A stretch of 64,000 nucleotides of DNA from assembly GCF_016908515.1 (NCBI RefSeq), contig NZ_JAFBEA010000009.1, positions 91,779 to 155,778 of the forward strand, given 5' to 3'. Position 1 is the stretch's first letter. The number at the start of each line of letters is the position of its first letter. Under the pieces are notes generated by a model. It made no database searches. It was given only the letters and a program-made list of their open reading frames with translations, and was not told the DNA's origin. Made by a program: the position numbers and the translations under genes. Positions 8,886 to 22,556 of the stretch are shown piece after piece. The stretch comes from Virgibacillus halotolerans. GTDB taxonomy: Bacteria; Bacillota; Bacilli; Bacillales; Amphibacillaceae.

Positions 8886-9045
8886 GTCCGCTCCAGGTAG
8901 TCGCTTTCCGCGGGCAACACTTCAGCTTCCTCGAAAGCAAAGAACGCTTTCTGCGGGATCTTCAGTTGGGACTGCGCTAACTCGTCCCACCATAAAGACT
9001 TGTTGCTTTTCCCGCAGGAGTCGACTACCTTCCGCGGCCATCCGT
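8886..9045 (+). repeat. Dispersed GC-rich repeat, copy 1
   Basis: The 542-nt gap after mnaA holds no convincing gene until 9377. It contains ordered blocks GCTTTCCGCGGG, CTTCCTC, CTGCGGGATCTT and TTTCCCGCAGGAGTC, which recur in the same order at about 50300 and 58600. Short ORFs here (8824-9060 and its complement) come from the repeat. Sequence is much richer in GC than its surroundings. Confidence 0.75.
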
Positions 9046-9159
9046 GATATTCTAAGGTAACCTTCTTTCTCTAAAAAGGAAAAATCAGCGGCTTTCCCCT
9101 TGCTTCCTTTTTTAATCATGCAAGGATAGATAACTGTCAAGAATCAACTATTCACCAGA

Positions 9160-9225
9160 GCGGAAGAAATATACGTAGACTCTTATGGGAAAAGCGTAGT
9201 ATATTTCTGGAGCGGTGGGTATTAG
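9160..9225 (-). repeat. Short degenerate repeat copy, inverted
   Basis: An imperfect palindrome running from GAAATATACGTAGACTC to AAGCGTAGTATATTTC resembles the ends of the larger repeats read on the other strand (GACTCCTGCGGGAAAGCG-type core, here decayed to GACTCTTATGGGAAAAGCG). Probably an internally deleted copy. Confidence 0.5.
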
Positions 9226-9260
9226 CGCGCCATTCATTTATAGTTTCTTTACCTGTAAGC

Positions 9261-9302
9261 AAAACAGCTTGTTATCAAGATAAGATAACAAGCTGTTTTT
9301 TA
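9261..9302. terminator. Strong bidirectional terminator
   Basis: AAAACAGCTTGTTATC (9261-9276) and GATAACAAGCTGTTTT (9284-9299) form a perfect 16-bp stem with a 7-nt loop and flanking A/T tracts. Confidence 0.85.
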
Positions 9303-9376
9303 TGGATAATGGAGTCAGAATAATGTGATTCATCATATGTATATGATAAAATAAGATAAGAGAGGAGGAGAGAACC

Positions 9377-9574
9377 GTGGCACAAGAACAAACGAATCTT
9401 GTGGATGAAAAGACACTGGAATATAGACAGCGCGTAGCTAATATGATCAGTGAAGGCGGTTTAGGTGCGATGTATTACTATAACTATCAATTTTACGATG
9501 ATAATGTTTATGAGACTGACGAAACCAATGCAATGCAGGATACGACGCAACATAATCATATACCACCACATTAG
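9377..9574 (+). CDS. Small protein of unknown function, tyrosine-rich
   Basis: A 65-residue ORF with a GTG start preceded by a strong GAGGAGGAGAG Shine-Dalgarno at proper spacing, and bounded by terminators at 9261 and 9586. The N-terminal half looks helical (DEKTLEYRQRVANMISEGG), followed by an aromatic, acidic segment AMYYYNYQFYDDNVYETDE. There is no signal peptide or membrane segment. I do not recognise a family. The isolated, well-bounded transcription unit argues that it is a real gene. Confidence 0.6.
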   Translation: MAQEQTNLVDEKTLEYRQRVANMISEGGLGAMYYYNYQFYDDNVYETDETNAMQDTTQHNHIPPH

Positions 9575-9585
9575 TTGTGCAGTTA

Positions 9586-9614
9586 TCCTAGCGAAATTTG
9601 CTAGGACTTTTTTT
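9586..9614 (+). terminator. Terminator of the 65-residue gene
   Basis: TCCTAGC (9586-9592) pairs with GCTAGGA (9600-9606), followed by CTTTTTTT. Confidence 0.85.
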
Positions 9615-9708
9615 CTTCTTATAAGCACTTTATATAAAAAATTCCCCAATCATGTATGTTTCTCCACTTTTATCCAAAAGCTAAACAAAAAAAGGAGAAC
9701 CATCACCC

Positions 9709-11895
9709 ATGCACCTTTTCTTATCTATATGCACATTCCTAAACATCCTTACAGCGATTCCGACAACAGATGTGGAAATGGAAAACGATGAAAATCTTGA
9801 ATCCGTAATTATTGAGGTCGAAGGGAACCCTCAAGAACATAAAGCATACTTGGAAACTTATTATCCATACATAGAAGTAATCGCTGTCTATGAGAAACTA
9901 TTTAATGGATTAGCACTTAAAGCAGCTCCTGAAAAGCTTGAAAAAATAAGTGAACTGGACTTCGTGAAGACGATCAATACAGCGAAGACCTATGAAGCGA
10001 CCACTGACCTCCCATCGAATTTGACAGAAGCTAATCCCAATACAGTGATGCCCGGAGATTTAAATACAACGAACTATACCGGGAAGGGTGTAAAAGTTGG
10101 TGTCGTGGATACCGGCATCGATTATAATCACCCAGACTTAAGCAAAAATTTTATCCGTGGATATGACCTCGTTGACCTGGATGACGACCCCATGGAAACG
10201 ACCCCAGAACAAGGGATGCCAACCTTACATGGGACACATGTGGCGGGAATTATTGCTGGGAATGGTGAATTAACAGGCGTCGCACCGGATGCTGATATAT
10301 ATGCCTACCGTGCGCTTGGGCCCGGCGGCATGGGTTCCTCTGTGCAAGTAATAGCGGCAATGGAAAAGGCTGTGGCAGACGGGGTGGACGTGATCAATTT
10401 ATCTTTAGGAAATACAGTGAATGGGCCTGACTACCCTACCAGTGTGGCAGTTAATCGGGCAGCAGATCTTGGAGTCTCCGTTGTGATTGCGAATGGAAAT
10501 GATGGCCCGGATAACTGGACAGTAGGCGCACCGGCAACCGCAACAAAGGCGATTGGAGTAGGCGCAGCAGAAAATGCGGAACAGGTTCCGTTTTTGTATG
10601 AAGGACGTGCCGATAAGAAGATTGCCTTATACCCAATGCAAGGCGCTATCCCTTGGCAGCTGGATCGATCTTATCCAATCGTCGATATGAGCGAAACAAA
10701 AGAAAACCCAAGAGGAAAGATCGCATTAATCGAAAGAAGTGACATCCCCTTTTATGACATGGCAAAAGCGGCCGAAGAGGAAGGTGCAGTTGCTGTCGCT
10801 ATTTATAATAATGAAAAGGGCATGTTCCAAGGTATGGTAGAAAATGAAGATGACCCCATCAATATTCCAGTCGTGGCACTAACGAAACAGGATGGCACAT
10901 GGCTGCTGAAGGAGATGGAAAAGCATGCATTAAATCTCGAAACAACCTATCAAGAGAGCGACGCCGGTATCGCCAACTTTAGTTCCAGAGGACCAGTAGC
11001 AGTCAATTGGCATATCAAACCAGATATTCTTGCACCCGGAACCAATATTAAAAGTACCGTTCCTGACGGTTATCAGGAACTCCAAGGGACGAGTATGGCC
11101 GCACCACATATTACGGGTGTCGTTGCTTTAATTAAAGAGGCCCACCCTAATTGGTCCAATGAGCAAATATTTGGTGCCATAAAAACAACGGCGACGCAAT
11201 ATAAAGATGAAAATGATGTGCCGATTGCACCAAATATCCAAGGAATGGGCATGGTTCAGCCCGGCGAAGCAATCGCTGCAAAGACAATTATCGAACAGCC
11301 CGAGTTGGCATTTGGAAAAATGGATGACTACCTGGATACGAAAAAAGTCAACATGACGATTGAAAACACAACAAATAAACGACAAACATATGTATTTCAT
11401 GTTCCAAAAAAACAACAAGGAATGAGCTGGAAGCTACCGCAAACATTTACGCTGAAAAAAAACGAAAGCAAGACCATTCCAATTGAATTGAGTATTACGA
11501 CGTCACTTTTGGATGATGGGATCCACCAAGGATGGTTGACATTAGAGGGAGAGGATGAAGCATTCCAATTGCCATATTTGTTTGTAAATAAAACAGCAGA
11601 TAACCCGAAGGCGATGGGATTTGATTTTGCATTAAAACCTTTTTCCGACAATCAATATGCTTATCAATTATATGTGACCGATCCAACCAAACATGTGGAA
11701 GTGGATTTGTACGACCCAGAATCATTGATTTATCAACGTACATTATTAGAAGCGGATGATTTAACCGTTGGTATGAATGAGGGAGAATTAAAACAAGCGG
11801 AAATAGGAGAGCCAGGGTCATACACAGCACTGATTACAGTCTATTTGGAGGATGGCACATTTGAAAGCTATGAAACCCCTGTATACATTGAATAA
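9709..11895 (+). CDS. Secreted subtilisin-family protease, Vpr-like
   Basis: Extracellular serine protease of family S8. In the 728-residue product, residues 1-17 form a short signal peptide and about 30-95 resemble an inhibitor I9 propeptide. The catalytic triad is Asp134 (VVDTGIDYNHP), His174 (HGTHVAG) and Ser462 (GTSMAAP), with oxyanion Asn264 in the ANGNDGP block. A protease-associated (PA) domain is inserted between about residues 310 and 415, as in B. subtilis Vpr. The last 200 residues form beta-rich domains. Shine-Dalgarno AAGGAGA. B. subtilis Vpr is 806 residues, so this is a shorter relative rather than a clear orthologue. Confidence 0.9.
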   Translation: MHLFLSICTFLNILTAIPTTDVEMENDENLESVIIEVEGNPQEHKAYLETYYPYIEVIAVYEKLFNGLALKAAPEKLEKISELDFVKTINTAKTYEATTDLPSNLTEANPNTVMPGDLNTTNYTGKGVKVGVVDTGIDYNHPDLSKNFIRGYDLVDLDDDPMETTPEQGMPTLHGTHVAGIIAGNGELTGVAPDADIYAYRALGPGGMGSSVQVIAAMEKAVADGVDVINLSLGNTVNGPDYPTSVAVNRAADLGVSVVIANGNDGPDNWTVGAPATATKAIGVGAAENAEQVPFLYEGRADKKIALYPMQGAIPWQLDRSYPIVDMSETKENPRGKIALIERSDIPFYDMAKAAEEEGAVAVAIYNNEKGMFQGMVENEDDPINIPVVALTKQDGTWLLKEMEKHALNLETTYQESDAGIANFSSRGPVAVNWHIKPDILAPGTNIKSTVPDGYQELQGTSMAAPHITGVVALIKEAHPNWSNEQIFGAIKTTATQYKDENDVPIAPNIQGMGMVQPGEAIAAKTIIEQPELAFGKMDDYLDTKKVNMTIENTTNKRQTYVFHVPKKQQGMSWKLPQTFTLKKNESKTIPIELSITTSLLDDGIHQGWLTLEGEDEAFQLPYLFVNKTADNPKAMGFDFALKPFSDNQYAYQLYVTDPTKHVEVDLYDPESLIYQRTLLEADDLTVGMNEGELKQAEIGEPGSYTALITVYLEDGTFESYETPVYIE

Positions 11896-12228
11896 AAATG
11901 TTATGTACAGTTGTTCACAAAAAGTTCATAATCACTGTAAAGAAAATCCGCTATAATAGCAGGTAGAGTGGAAAACATGCCGCAATTTGCCTGCTTTTGT
12001 CCGCCTTAAATCATATGTGCACATTGAACAAAGGTGCAAATGAATAAAAGTCTATAATCGATTGACAACAAAGGTGTGGCTAAGGTAAAATTGTAGAGTG
12101 TGCATGAATGGGTTTACAATTTTAATTTCATGGCATTTTTTGTGTGAATTGCAAGAAAAATGGCATTGTAAAATTGTTGGTTGTTCATACCACGATGATC
12201 GTTTTATTTTAAGGGAGAAGCGTAAAAC
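11896..12228 (+). promoter_or_regulatory. atp operon promoter region
   Basis: The 333-nt gap before atpI carries the operon promoter. The best sigma-A match is TTGACA at 12062-12067 and TAAAAT at 12086-12091 with an 18-nt spacer. A second perfect -10, TATAAT at 11952-11957, has no good -35 partner. Downstream of the main promoter there is a roughly 140-nt AT-rich leader with partial inverted repeats (TAAAATTGTA at 12086 facing TACAATTTTA near 12115), but no clear terminator or known riboswitch. Confidence 0.6.
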
Positions 12229-12600
12229 ATGACGGAATATGAAAGTATGGCAGCCCGGCAACGGAAGTGGATGTTCTATCTCCTCGCAATACTAGTGCTT
12301 GGGGCAGGATTTACTCCTTACTTGACGATATTCCTCGGGCTTCTGTTAGGAAGTGCCGTTAGTTTATATAACTTATGGCTTTTACAAAAGAAGATTGTTG
12401 ATTTTACAGGAGCAGTAGCAGAAAAGCAACCTGTAAAAGGGATTGGAACAATGTCACGTTTTGCAGCAGCGGCATTGGTGGTCATTATTGCACTGCGATT
12501 TGATGAATATTTTAATGTTATTGCCGTTTTAATCGGTTTGATGACATCCTATCTGGTGATCACGCTGGATTTTGCTGTAAGCCACTTTAAGAAGAAGTGA
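12229..12600 (+). CDS. atpI: ATP synthase subunit I
   Basis: Small membrane protein encoded first in many atp operons; it assists c-ring assembly or Mg handling and is not essential. The 123-residue protein has four hydrophobic segments and the LLGSAVSLYNLWLLQKK block typical of Bacillus AtpI. The start follows AAGGGAGAAG. Sequence conservation is low across the family, so the name rests on position and topology. Confidence 0.88.
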   Translation: MTEYESMAARQRKWMFYLLAILVLGAGFTPYLTIFLGLLLGSAVSLYNLWLLQKKIVDFTGAVAEKQPVKGIGTMSRFAAAALVVIIALRFDEYFNVIAVLIGLMTSYLVITLDFAVSHFKKK

Positions 12601-12622
12601 AATTCTTCTTGTAAAAAGGTAG

Positions 12623-13375
<753 letters not shown>

Positions 13376-13433
13376 AATTGTTAATTCACCAGTTCTGGCA
13401 GAATGACTGTTGGAACCGGAAATTATTGTATAA

Positions 13434-13673
<240 letters not shown>

Positions 13674-13711
13674 TCGAGCGCCTTGAACAATTAGTAAAGA
13701 CAAAGAACTAT

Positions 13712-13751
13712 AATGGCGAAGATACACTTCCATAGTCGAAGCTTCGCCGTT
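13712..13751 (+). promoter_or_regulatory. atpE-atpF intergenic hairpin
   Basis: AATGGCGAAG (13712-13721) pairs with CTTCGCCGTT (13742-13751) over 10 bp with one G-U and a 20-nt loop. No U-tract follows, so it is more likely an mRNA-stability or processing element that raises atpE dosage than a terminator. Confidence 0.6.
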
Positions 13752-13818
13752 GTTTATAAAGACGGGCAATAAAGCAAATATGTAACATTCACTAATGAAG
13801 GTGAAAGGAGTGAATTCT

Positions 13819-14346
13819 GTGCAAACATTCACTGATTATTCCATGATTTATGCTGCATTAGGCGGTTTTCGCGTAGGAGATATGCTCGTACAACTGGTCT
13901 TCTTCCTCGTATTGCTTTTCTTAGTGAAGAAATTCGCTTGGGGTCCAGTTATGGACATGATGCAGAAACGGGAAGATTATGTTGCAAGTGAAATAGAAAC
14001 GGCCGAACAAAGTCGTGCGGCAGCAGAGAAATCAGCAAAAGAAGCTGCAGAACAATTAAAACAAACAAAACAAGAAGCACAACAAATGATAGAAGATGCA
14101 AAAGAGGCCGGCGTCAGACAAGAGAAAGATATTGTTGAATCGGCTCGTTTAGAGGCGGACCGCATTAAAAAGTCTGCACAGGAAGAAATTCAAAACGAGA
14201 AAGAAAAAGCCCTGCAAGCACTACAAGATAAAGTTGCTTCCTTATCTGTTCTCATTGCAAGCAAAGTGATTGAGAAGGAAATTAGCGCACAGGATCAGGA
14301 GAAACTGATCAATGATTACATTAAAGAGGTAGGAGAAGAGCTATGA
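13819..14346 (+). CDS. atpF: F1Fo ATP synthase subunit b
   Basis: Peripheral stalk subunit: one N-terminal membrane helix (about residues 22-42) followed by a long charged coiled coil (EIETAEQSRAAAEKSAKEAA onward). The frame has an ATG at 13795, but the GTG at 13819 lies seven bases after AAAGGAGTG and gives 175 residues, close to the usual 170. The stop overlaps the atpH start by four bases, indicating translational coupling. Confidence 0.92.
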   Translation: MQTFTDYSMIYAALGGFRVGDMLVQLVFFLVLLFLVKKFAWGPVMDMMQKREDYVASEIETAEQSRAAAEKSAKEAAEQLKQTKQEAQQMIEDAKEAGVRQEKDIVESARLEADRIKKSAQEEIQNEKEKALQALQDKVASLSVLIASKVIEKEISAQDQEKLINDYIKEVGEEL

Positions 14347-14885
14347 GTGAAACGGTAGTTGCTAAACGTTATGCCGAAGCTCTCTTTCAACTTGGAAATG
14401 AAAAAGCGGTTCTGGAACAATTTGTTGAAGAGTTACAGACCGTGAAAGAAGTATTTGAAAAGAATAGTAAGCTATATACAATCCTGGAGCATCCTCGGAT
14501 TGCAAAAACGAGAAAGCAACAATTTCTGGATGAAGTATTTCAAAGCCTTAACACAGATATCGTTAACACTTTGAAAATCCTCGTAGAGCGGCATCGAATT
14601 ATGATCACGCCATCCATGATTGAGCATTTTATCTACTTGTATAATGATGCGAAAGGAATTGCAGAAGCAACGGTATATTCTGTCCGTAAGTTATCCAATC
14701 CCGAAAGACAAGCACTTGTGGCGTCATTCGTGAAACGATTTAACAAAAGTACGTTTGACATCCATAACATCGTTGACCCATCGCTTGTCGGTGGAGTTAA
14801 AATCAGAATAGGCAACACAATTTATGATGGATCGGTTAGTGGAAAACTAAAACGTATCAAACAGAATATCGTAACTGCAAATTAA
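14343..14885 (+). CDS. atpH: F1Fo ATP synthase subunit delta
   Basis: Connects the peripheral stalk to the top of the alpha3beta3 head. The 180-residue protein has the N-terminal six-helix bundle start VAKRYAEALFQLG and the C-terminal signature VDPSLVGGVKIRIGNTIYDGS. ATGA overlap with atpF. Confidence 0.95.
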   Translation: MSETVVAKRYAEALFQLGNEKAVLEQFVEELQTVKEVFEKNSKLYTILEHPRIAKTRKQQFLDEVFQSLNTDIVNTLKILVERHRIMITPSMIEHFIYLYNDAKGIAEATVYSVRKLSNPERQALVASFVKRFNKSTFDIHNIVDPSLVGGVKIRIGNTIYDGSVSGKLKRIKQNIVTAN

Positions 14886-14900
14886 TGATGATAGGGGTGA

Positions 14901-16415
<1,515 letters not shown>

Positions 16416-16470
16416 ATTCGTAAACGCAGACGACGAGTTCAGTAAAGTGAAAACTGAACTTGTCTGCTAA

Positions 16471-17373
<903 letters not shown>

Positions 17374-17450
17374 AAATATAATGATAAACATAAGATGGCG
17401 CTTTTGCTAAGTAACATAAAGCGAAGCGCTGGATTTTCGAAAGTTAGTAA

Positions 17451-18872
<1,422 letters not shown>

Positions 18873-18947
18873 TAGACAGATGCAGAAGGTTGGATCGATC
18901 GGAATGATGAATTTAATTATCATTCCTGTCTTCCTTCGCAAGTCTGA

Positions 18948-19355
<408 letters not shown>

Positions 19356-19361
19356 ATGAAG

Positions 19362-19396
19362 ATCTCTTATAACTTGCTGTTGTAAGAGATTTTTAT
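19362..19396 (+). terminator. Terminator of the atp operon
   Basis: ATCTCTTATAAC (19362-19373) pairs with GTTGTAAGAGAT (19379-19390), then TTTTATTT. Confidence 0.88.
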
Positions 19397-19614
19397 TTGC
19401 AGTAAAGCAAGCCCCCGCCCCATTGAAAAATGTTTCGTCAGCTCATCCTTCATATTTCCCTACAGATTATGTCGATATTTCCCGGGAAATGAGCCGGAAA
19501 TTGTTACATTATTTAATCCACATCTAAAAATAAATCACGCCATACAAAAACCGTTGACTTTTAGAAACAAACATGGCAAAGTTACATATAGCAAATTAAT
19601 TTAAGGTGGTTCTT

Positions 19615-19845
19615 ATGCTCTCAATCGGACAAACAGCATTATTTAGTATCATATCACATCTGCTTTTTATCTATATAACCTGGCGAGTAATCCTGTCGAT
19701 TAATTTTGATGCTGTTATTAGAAAAGGACACGTGACAGAGGCAAAAATATTACTTGTGTTTATTACAATTGTCATCGGGACAGGTGTAAGCAGATTTGTC
19801 ATTGAACTCGTTCAATGGTCTAGGGATCTGCTGTATCTTTTCTAA
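19615..19845 (+). CDS. ywzB: DUF1146 membrane protein YwzB
   Basis: Conserved small membrane protein of unknown function, 76 residues with two membrane segments and the charged linker RKGHVTEAK between them. It occupies the B. subtilis ywzB position after atpC. A GTG at 19606 is in frame, but ATG 19615 is preferred because AAGGTGG lies upstream at usable spacing. Confidence 0.85.
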   Translation: MLSIGQTALFSIISHLLFIYITWRVILSINFDAVIRKGHVTEAKILLVFITIVIGTGVSRFVIELVQWSRDLLYLF

Positions 19846-19929
19846 AGCGCACGTGCTAATTGGCAGGCCTTTCCACATAGACTGATAATCTATTATTTTG
19901 TCGCAAATTGTACCGTATGTAAATAGATT

Positions 19930-19944
19930 CCCCTGTTCATACTA
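19930..19944 (+). promoter_or_regulatory. Motif shared by ywmB and spoIIR leaders
   Basis: CCCCTGTTCATACTA, ending 32 nt before the ywmB start; see 624-638. Its CATACTAT end loosely resembles a SigE -10, which is an inference only. Confidence 0.35.
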
Positions 19945-19975
19945 TAGCTATTATAGATGAAGGCAGGGGATTTTT

Positions 19976-20689
19976 ATGAAGAAAATCATACTAGTAGCAT
20001 TATTATTTTTATGCTTAACAACAAATACAATGGCACAAGATATAGAATCAGATGAACTGCATGACATTGCAACCTTTGTTACCGAAGCAAATATGCAGGT
20101 TGAAGAATGGGAAGTTACGTGGAAAGAAACGATCAGTAAAGAAGATATAGAGGGTATGATAGCAACCATAAGTAAAGATAATGAATTTACTGTGACAGTG
20201 GATAATGATGTGAAAAAATATTTAGCTGAGGACATGCATAAAAAGGGTGGTATCACCGTATCTTATGAAGTGATTCTCCCGAATGATGAGGCGTATCCAC
20301 CGGAATTAATCGCCGTTATCAAAGGAAACTCATGGAACAAATCAATTGAAGCAATCTATCAAACTGAAAAAGAAATACTCGGTCACCAATTGTTCACAGA
20401 TTCTGTTAAGGCATATACTTGTCTGACAACACAAGGTGATGCTATAATAGATAGTGACGGTTTTTTAGAAGGTTTTGCAAATTACTTTAATATTCAACAA
20501 CAACATACACAATTAGACACAATCAAAAATTCAACGCATAAAAAAATATTTTACGGGTATAACCCTGTATGGGTACATAGCTTTTCCATAAACGGGACCC
20601 AAATGAACGTACAAGTAGCTGTTACAGAGAATGCAGATGAACATCCGAAATACACGATAGGCACACCTATCCTAATCAATGAATATTAA
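19976..20689 (+). CDS. ywmB: YwmB-family secreted protein
   Basis: Protein of unknown function in the conserved ywzB-ywmB-murA cluster, 237 residues. Residues 1-20 form a signal peptide ending TMAQ, so the product is exported. Pfam places the family (DUF1779) in a TATA-box-binding-like fold, but export makes a DNA role unlikely. In Bacillus the gene is linked to spoIID, which lies 14 kb away here, beyond the protease and dpp genes. Confidence 0.85.
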   Translation: MKKIILVALLFLCLTTNTMAQDIESDELHDIATFVTEANMQVEEWEVTWKETISKEDIEGMIATISKDNEFTVTVDNDVKKYLAEDMHKKGGITVSYEVILPNDEAYPPELIAVIKGNSWNKSIEAIYQTEKEILGHQLFTDSVKAYTCLTTQGDAIIDSDGFLEGFANYFNIQQQHTQLDTIKNSTHKKIFYGYNPVWVHSFSINGTQMNVQVAVTENADEHPKYTIGTPILINEY

Positions 20690-20724
20690 TATAGTGAAAA
20701 TGGATCTGAAGGAGATTATGAATC

Positions 20725-22053
20725 ATGGAAAAAATCATCGTAAGAGGTGGACACAAGTTAAACGGCACAGTTAAAGTTGAAGGTGCTAAGAATGCAGTTC
20801 TACCTGTTATCGCCGCAAGTCTTAGCGCAAGTGAAGGAAAGAGTACAATTACAGATGTCCCGGTTCTAGCTGATGTTTATACAATCAATGAAGTTTTAAA
20901 AAATATGAATGCTGACGTAAAGTTTAACAATCACACAAACACCATTGAGGTAGATGCTTCCAAAAAGTTAATGACGGAAGCACCATTTGAATATGTACGT
21001 AAAATGCGTGCATCTGTTCTTGTGCTGGGACCATTATTGGCCCGGTATGGTCATGCGAAAGTTGCGATGCCTGGTGGATGTGCAATTGGATCACGCCCAA
21101 TTGATTTACATTTAAAAGGATTCGAAGCGATGGGCGCAGATGTACACGTCGGTAATGGTTTTATCGAGGTAAGTGTAGCAGGACGTCTTAAGGGTGCTAA
21201 GGTTTATCTGGATATGCCGAGTGTTGGCGCAACAGAAAATATTATGATGGCTGCAGCTTTGGCCGATGGGAAAACAATCATCGAAAACAGTGCAAAAGAG
21301 CCTGAAATTGTTGACTTAGCCAATTATTTAAATAAAATGGGTGCCAAAGTTGTTGGTGCGGGAACTGAAACAATCCGCATTCATGGTGTTGAAACATTAC
21401 ATGGCGCGGAGCATTCGATTATTCCAGACCGTGTTGAAGCAGGTACTTTTATGGTTGCAGCGGCAATTACCGGTGGAAATGTGCTTATTGAAAATGCAGT
21501 GAGTGAACATTTACGATCTGTTATTTCTAAATTGGAAGAAATGGACGTAGTTGTTAAAGAAGAAGGAAACGGTATTCGCATTATCGGCCCGAAAGAATTA
21601 AAGGCAACCGATATTAAAACATTGCCACATCCCGGCTTTCCAACAGATATGCAATCCCAGATGATGGCATTGATGTTGAGTGCGGAAGGTACAAGTGTAA
21701 TTACGGAAACTGTATTTGAAAACCGATTTATGCATGTGGAGGAATTCCGCCGCATGAACGCAAAAATGAAAATCGAAGGACGCAGTGTCATTATTGAAGG
21801 ACCATCCACACTACAAGGAGCAGAAGTAGCTGCAACAGATTTACGTGCAGCTGCTGCACTTATTCTAGCTGGATTGGGTGCTGATGGTTTAACACGTGTA
21901 ACAGAATTAAAGCATCTTGACAGAGGCTATGTAGATTTAGTGGGTAAATTAGCTTCACTAGGTGCAGAGATTGAGCGTATTGACGATAATGAGGATACTG
22001 TCAACCCAGATGTACAAAAAGATTATCAAAGCGAAAGCATGGCAGCTGAATAA
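20725..22053 (+). CDS. murA: UDP-N-acetylglucosamine 1-carboxyvinyltransferase
   Basis: First committed enzyme of peptidoglycan synthesis; transfers enolpyruvate from PEP to UDP-GlcNAc. The 442-residue product has the catalytic loop [13 protein letters not shown] with Cys119, the fosfomycin target. Lys22 in EGAKNAVLP and the FPTDMQSQ block are also present. It corresponds to murAA, the paralogue beside the atp operon. A terminator follows. Confidence 0.96.
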   Translation: MEKIIVRGGHKLNGTVKVEGAKNAVLPVIAASLSASEGKSTITDVPVLADVYTINEVLKNMNADVKFNNHTNTIEVDASKKLMTEAPFEYVRKMRASVLVLGPLLARYGHAKVAMPGGCAIGSRPIDLHLKGFEAMGADVHVGNGFIEVSVAGRLKGAKVYLDMPSVGATENIMMAAALADGKTIIENSAKEPEIVDLANYLNKMGAKVVGAGTETIRIHGVETLHGAEHSIIPDRVEAGTFMVAAAITGGNVLIENAVSEHLRSVISKLEEMDVVVKEEGNGIRIIGPKELKATDIKTLPHPGFPTDMQSQMMALMLSAEGTSVITETVFENRFMHVEEFRRMNAKMKIEGRSVIIEGPSTLQGAEVAATDLRAAAALILAGLGADGLTRVTELKHLDRGYVDLVGKLASLGAEIERIDDNEDTVNPDVQKDYQSESMAAE

Positions 22054-22070
22054 TTAAACAACCTAATACA

Positions 22071-22108
22071 AACAGATGGTACCAAATAGGGTACTGTCTG
22101 TTTTTTTA
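22071..22108 (+). terminator. Terminator after murA
   Basis: AACAGATGGTACC and GGTACTGTCTGTT form a stem with a central mismatch, followed by TTTTTTT. Confidence 0.82.
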
Positions 22109-22556
22109 TGGAAAAATCACCTTCTTCGTTTCTATTTTCATTGATTTGGAAAAAAAGCAAAAATAAAACTTATTTAAAACAGGTCGAAATGATCATCTTT
22201 GATAAATTGCTTATTATTTAAAATTATTCGGAAGATAAATGAACGAGATCCTCCCTTTTATACCAACCTTTGAAAAGTGCTGTCCAATTTATCGGGACTT
22301 TGATCCTATGAACAAAAGCGAGAAAAACTGATTCGAATCTATCAATTTAATGATCTATGAAATTATTCGACAAATTATGACAGGATTCTTTGTTTTTATT
22401 TGTTAAGGTTTTAGATACAACTAAGTTTTGACAAACGAAGGCGTTAAGTGATGACTTAACATAATTTTAAAAAAGGAGGCTAAGAGACTGCAATCTATTT
22501 ATCTACTAGATCGTTTGCTTACGAACCGGGTTTAAAATTTGGAGGGAGGATTCACT
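22109..22556 (+). promoter_or_regulatory. Upstream region of the bpr-like protease gene
   Basis: No coding region is convincing in this AT-rich stretch. It contains a perfect consensus Spo0A box in reverse (TTCGACAAA, 22366-22374), a TTGACA at 22428-22433 without a well-spaced -10, and a perfect 7-bp dyad GTTAAGT-GATG-ACTTAAC at 22443-22460 that looks like a repressor site. An AAAGGAGGC Shine-Dalgarno at about 22471 precedes a 15-codon CTG-started frame ending at 22535, just before the protease ribosome-binding site. Confidence 0.45.

Noticed and set aside
8824..9140. Short ORFs on both strands
   Set aside because: They lie entirely in the dispersed repeat and lack ribosome-binding sites.
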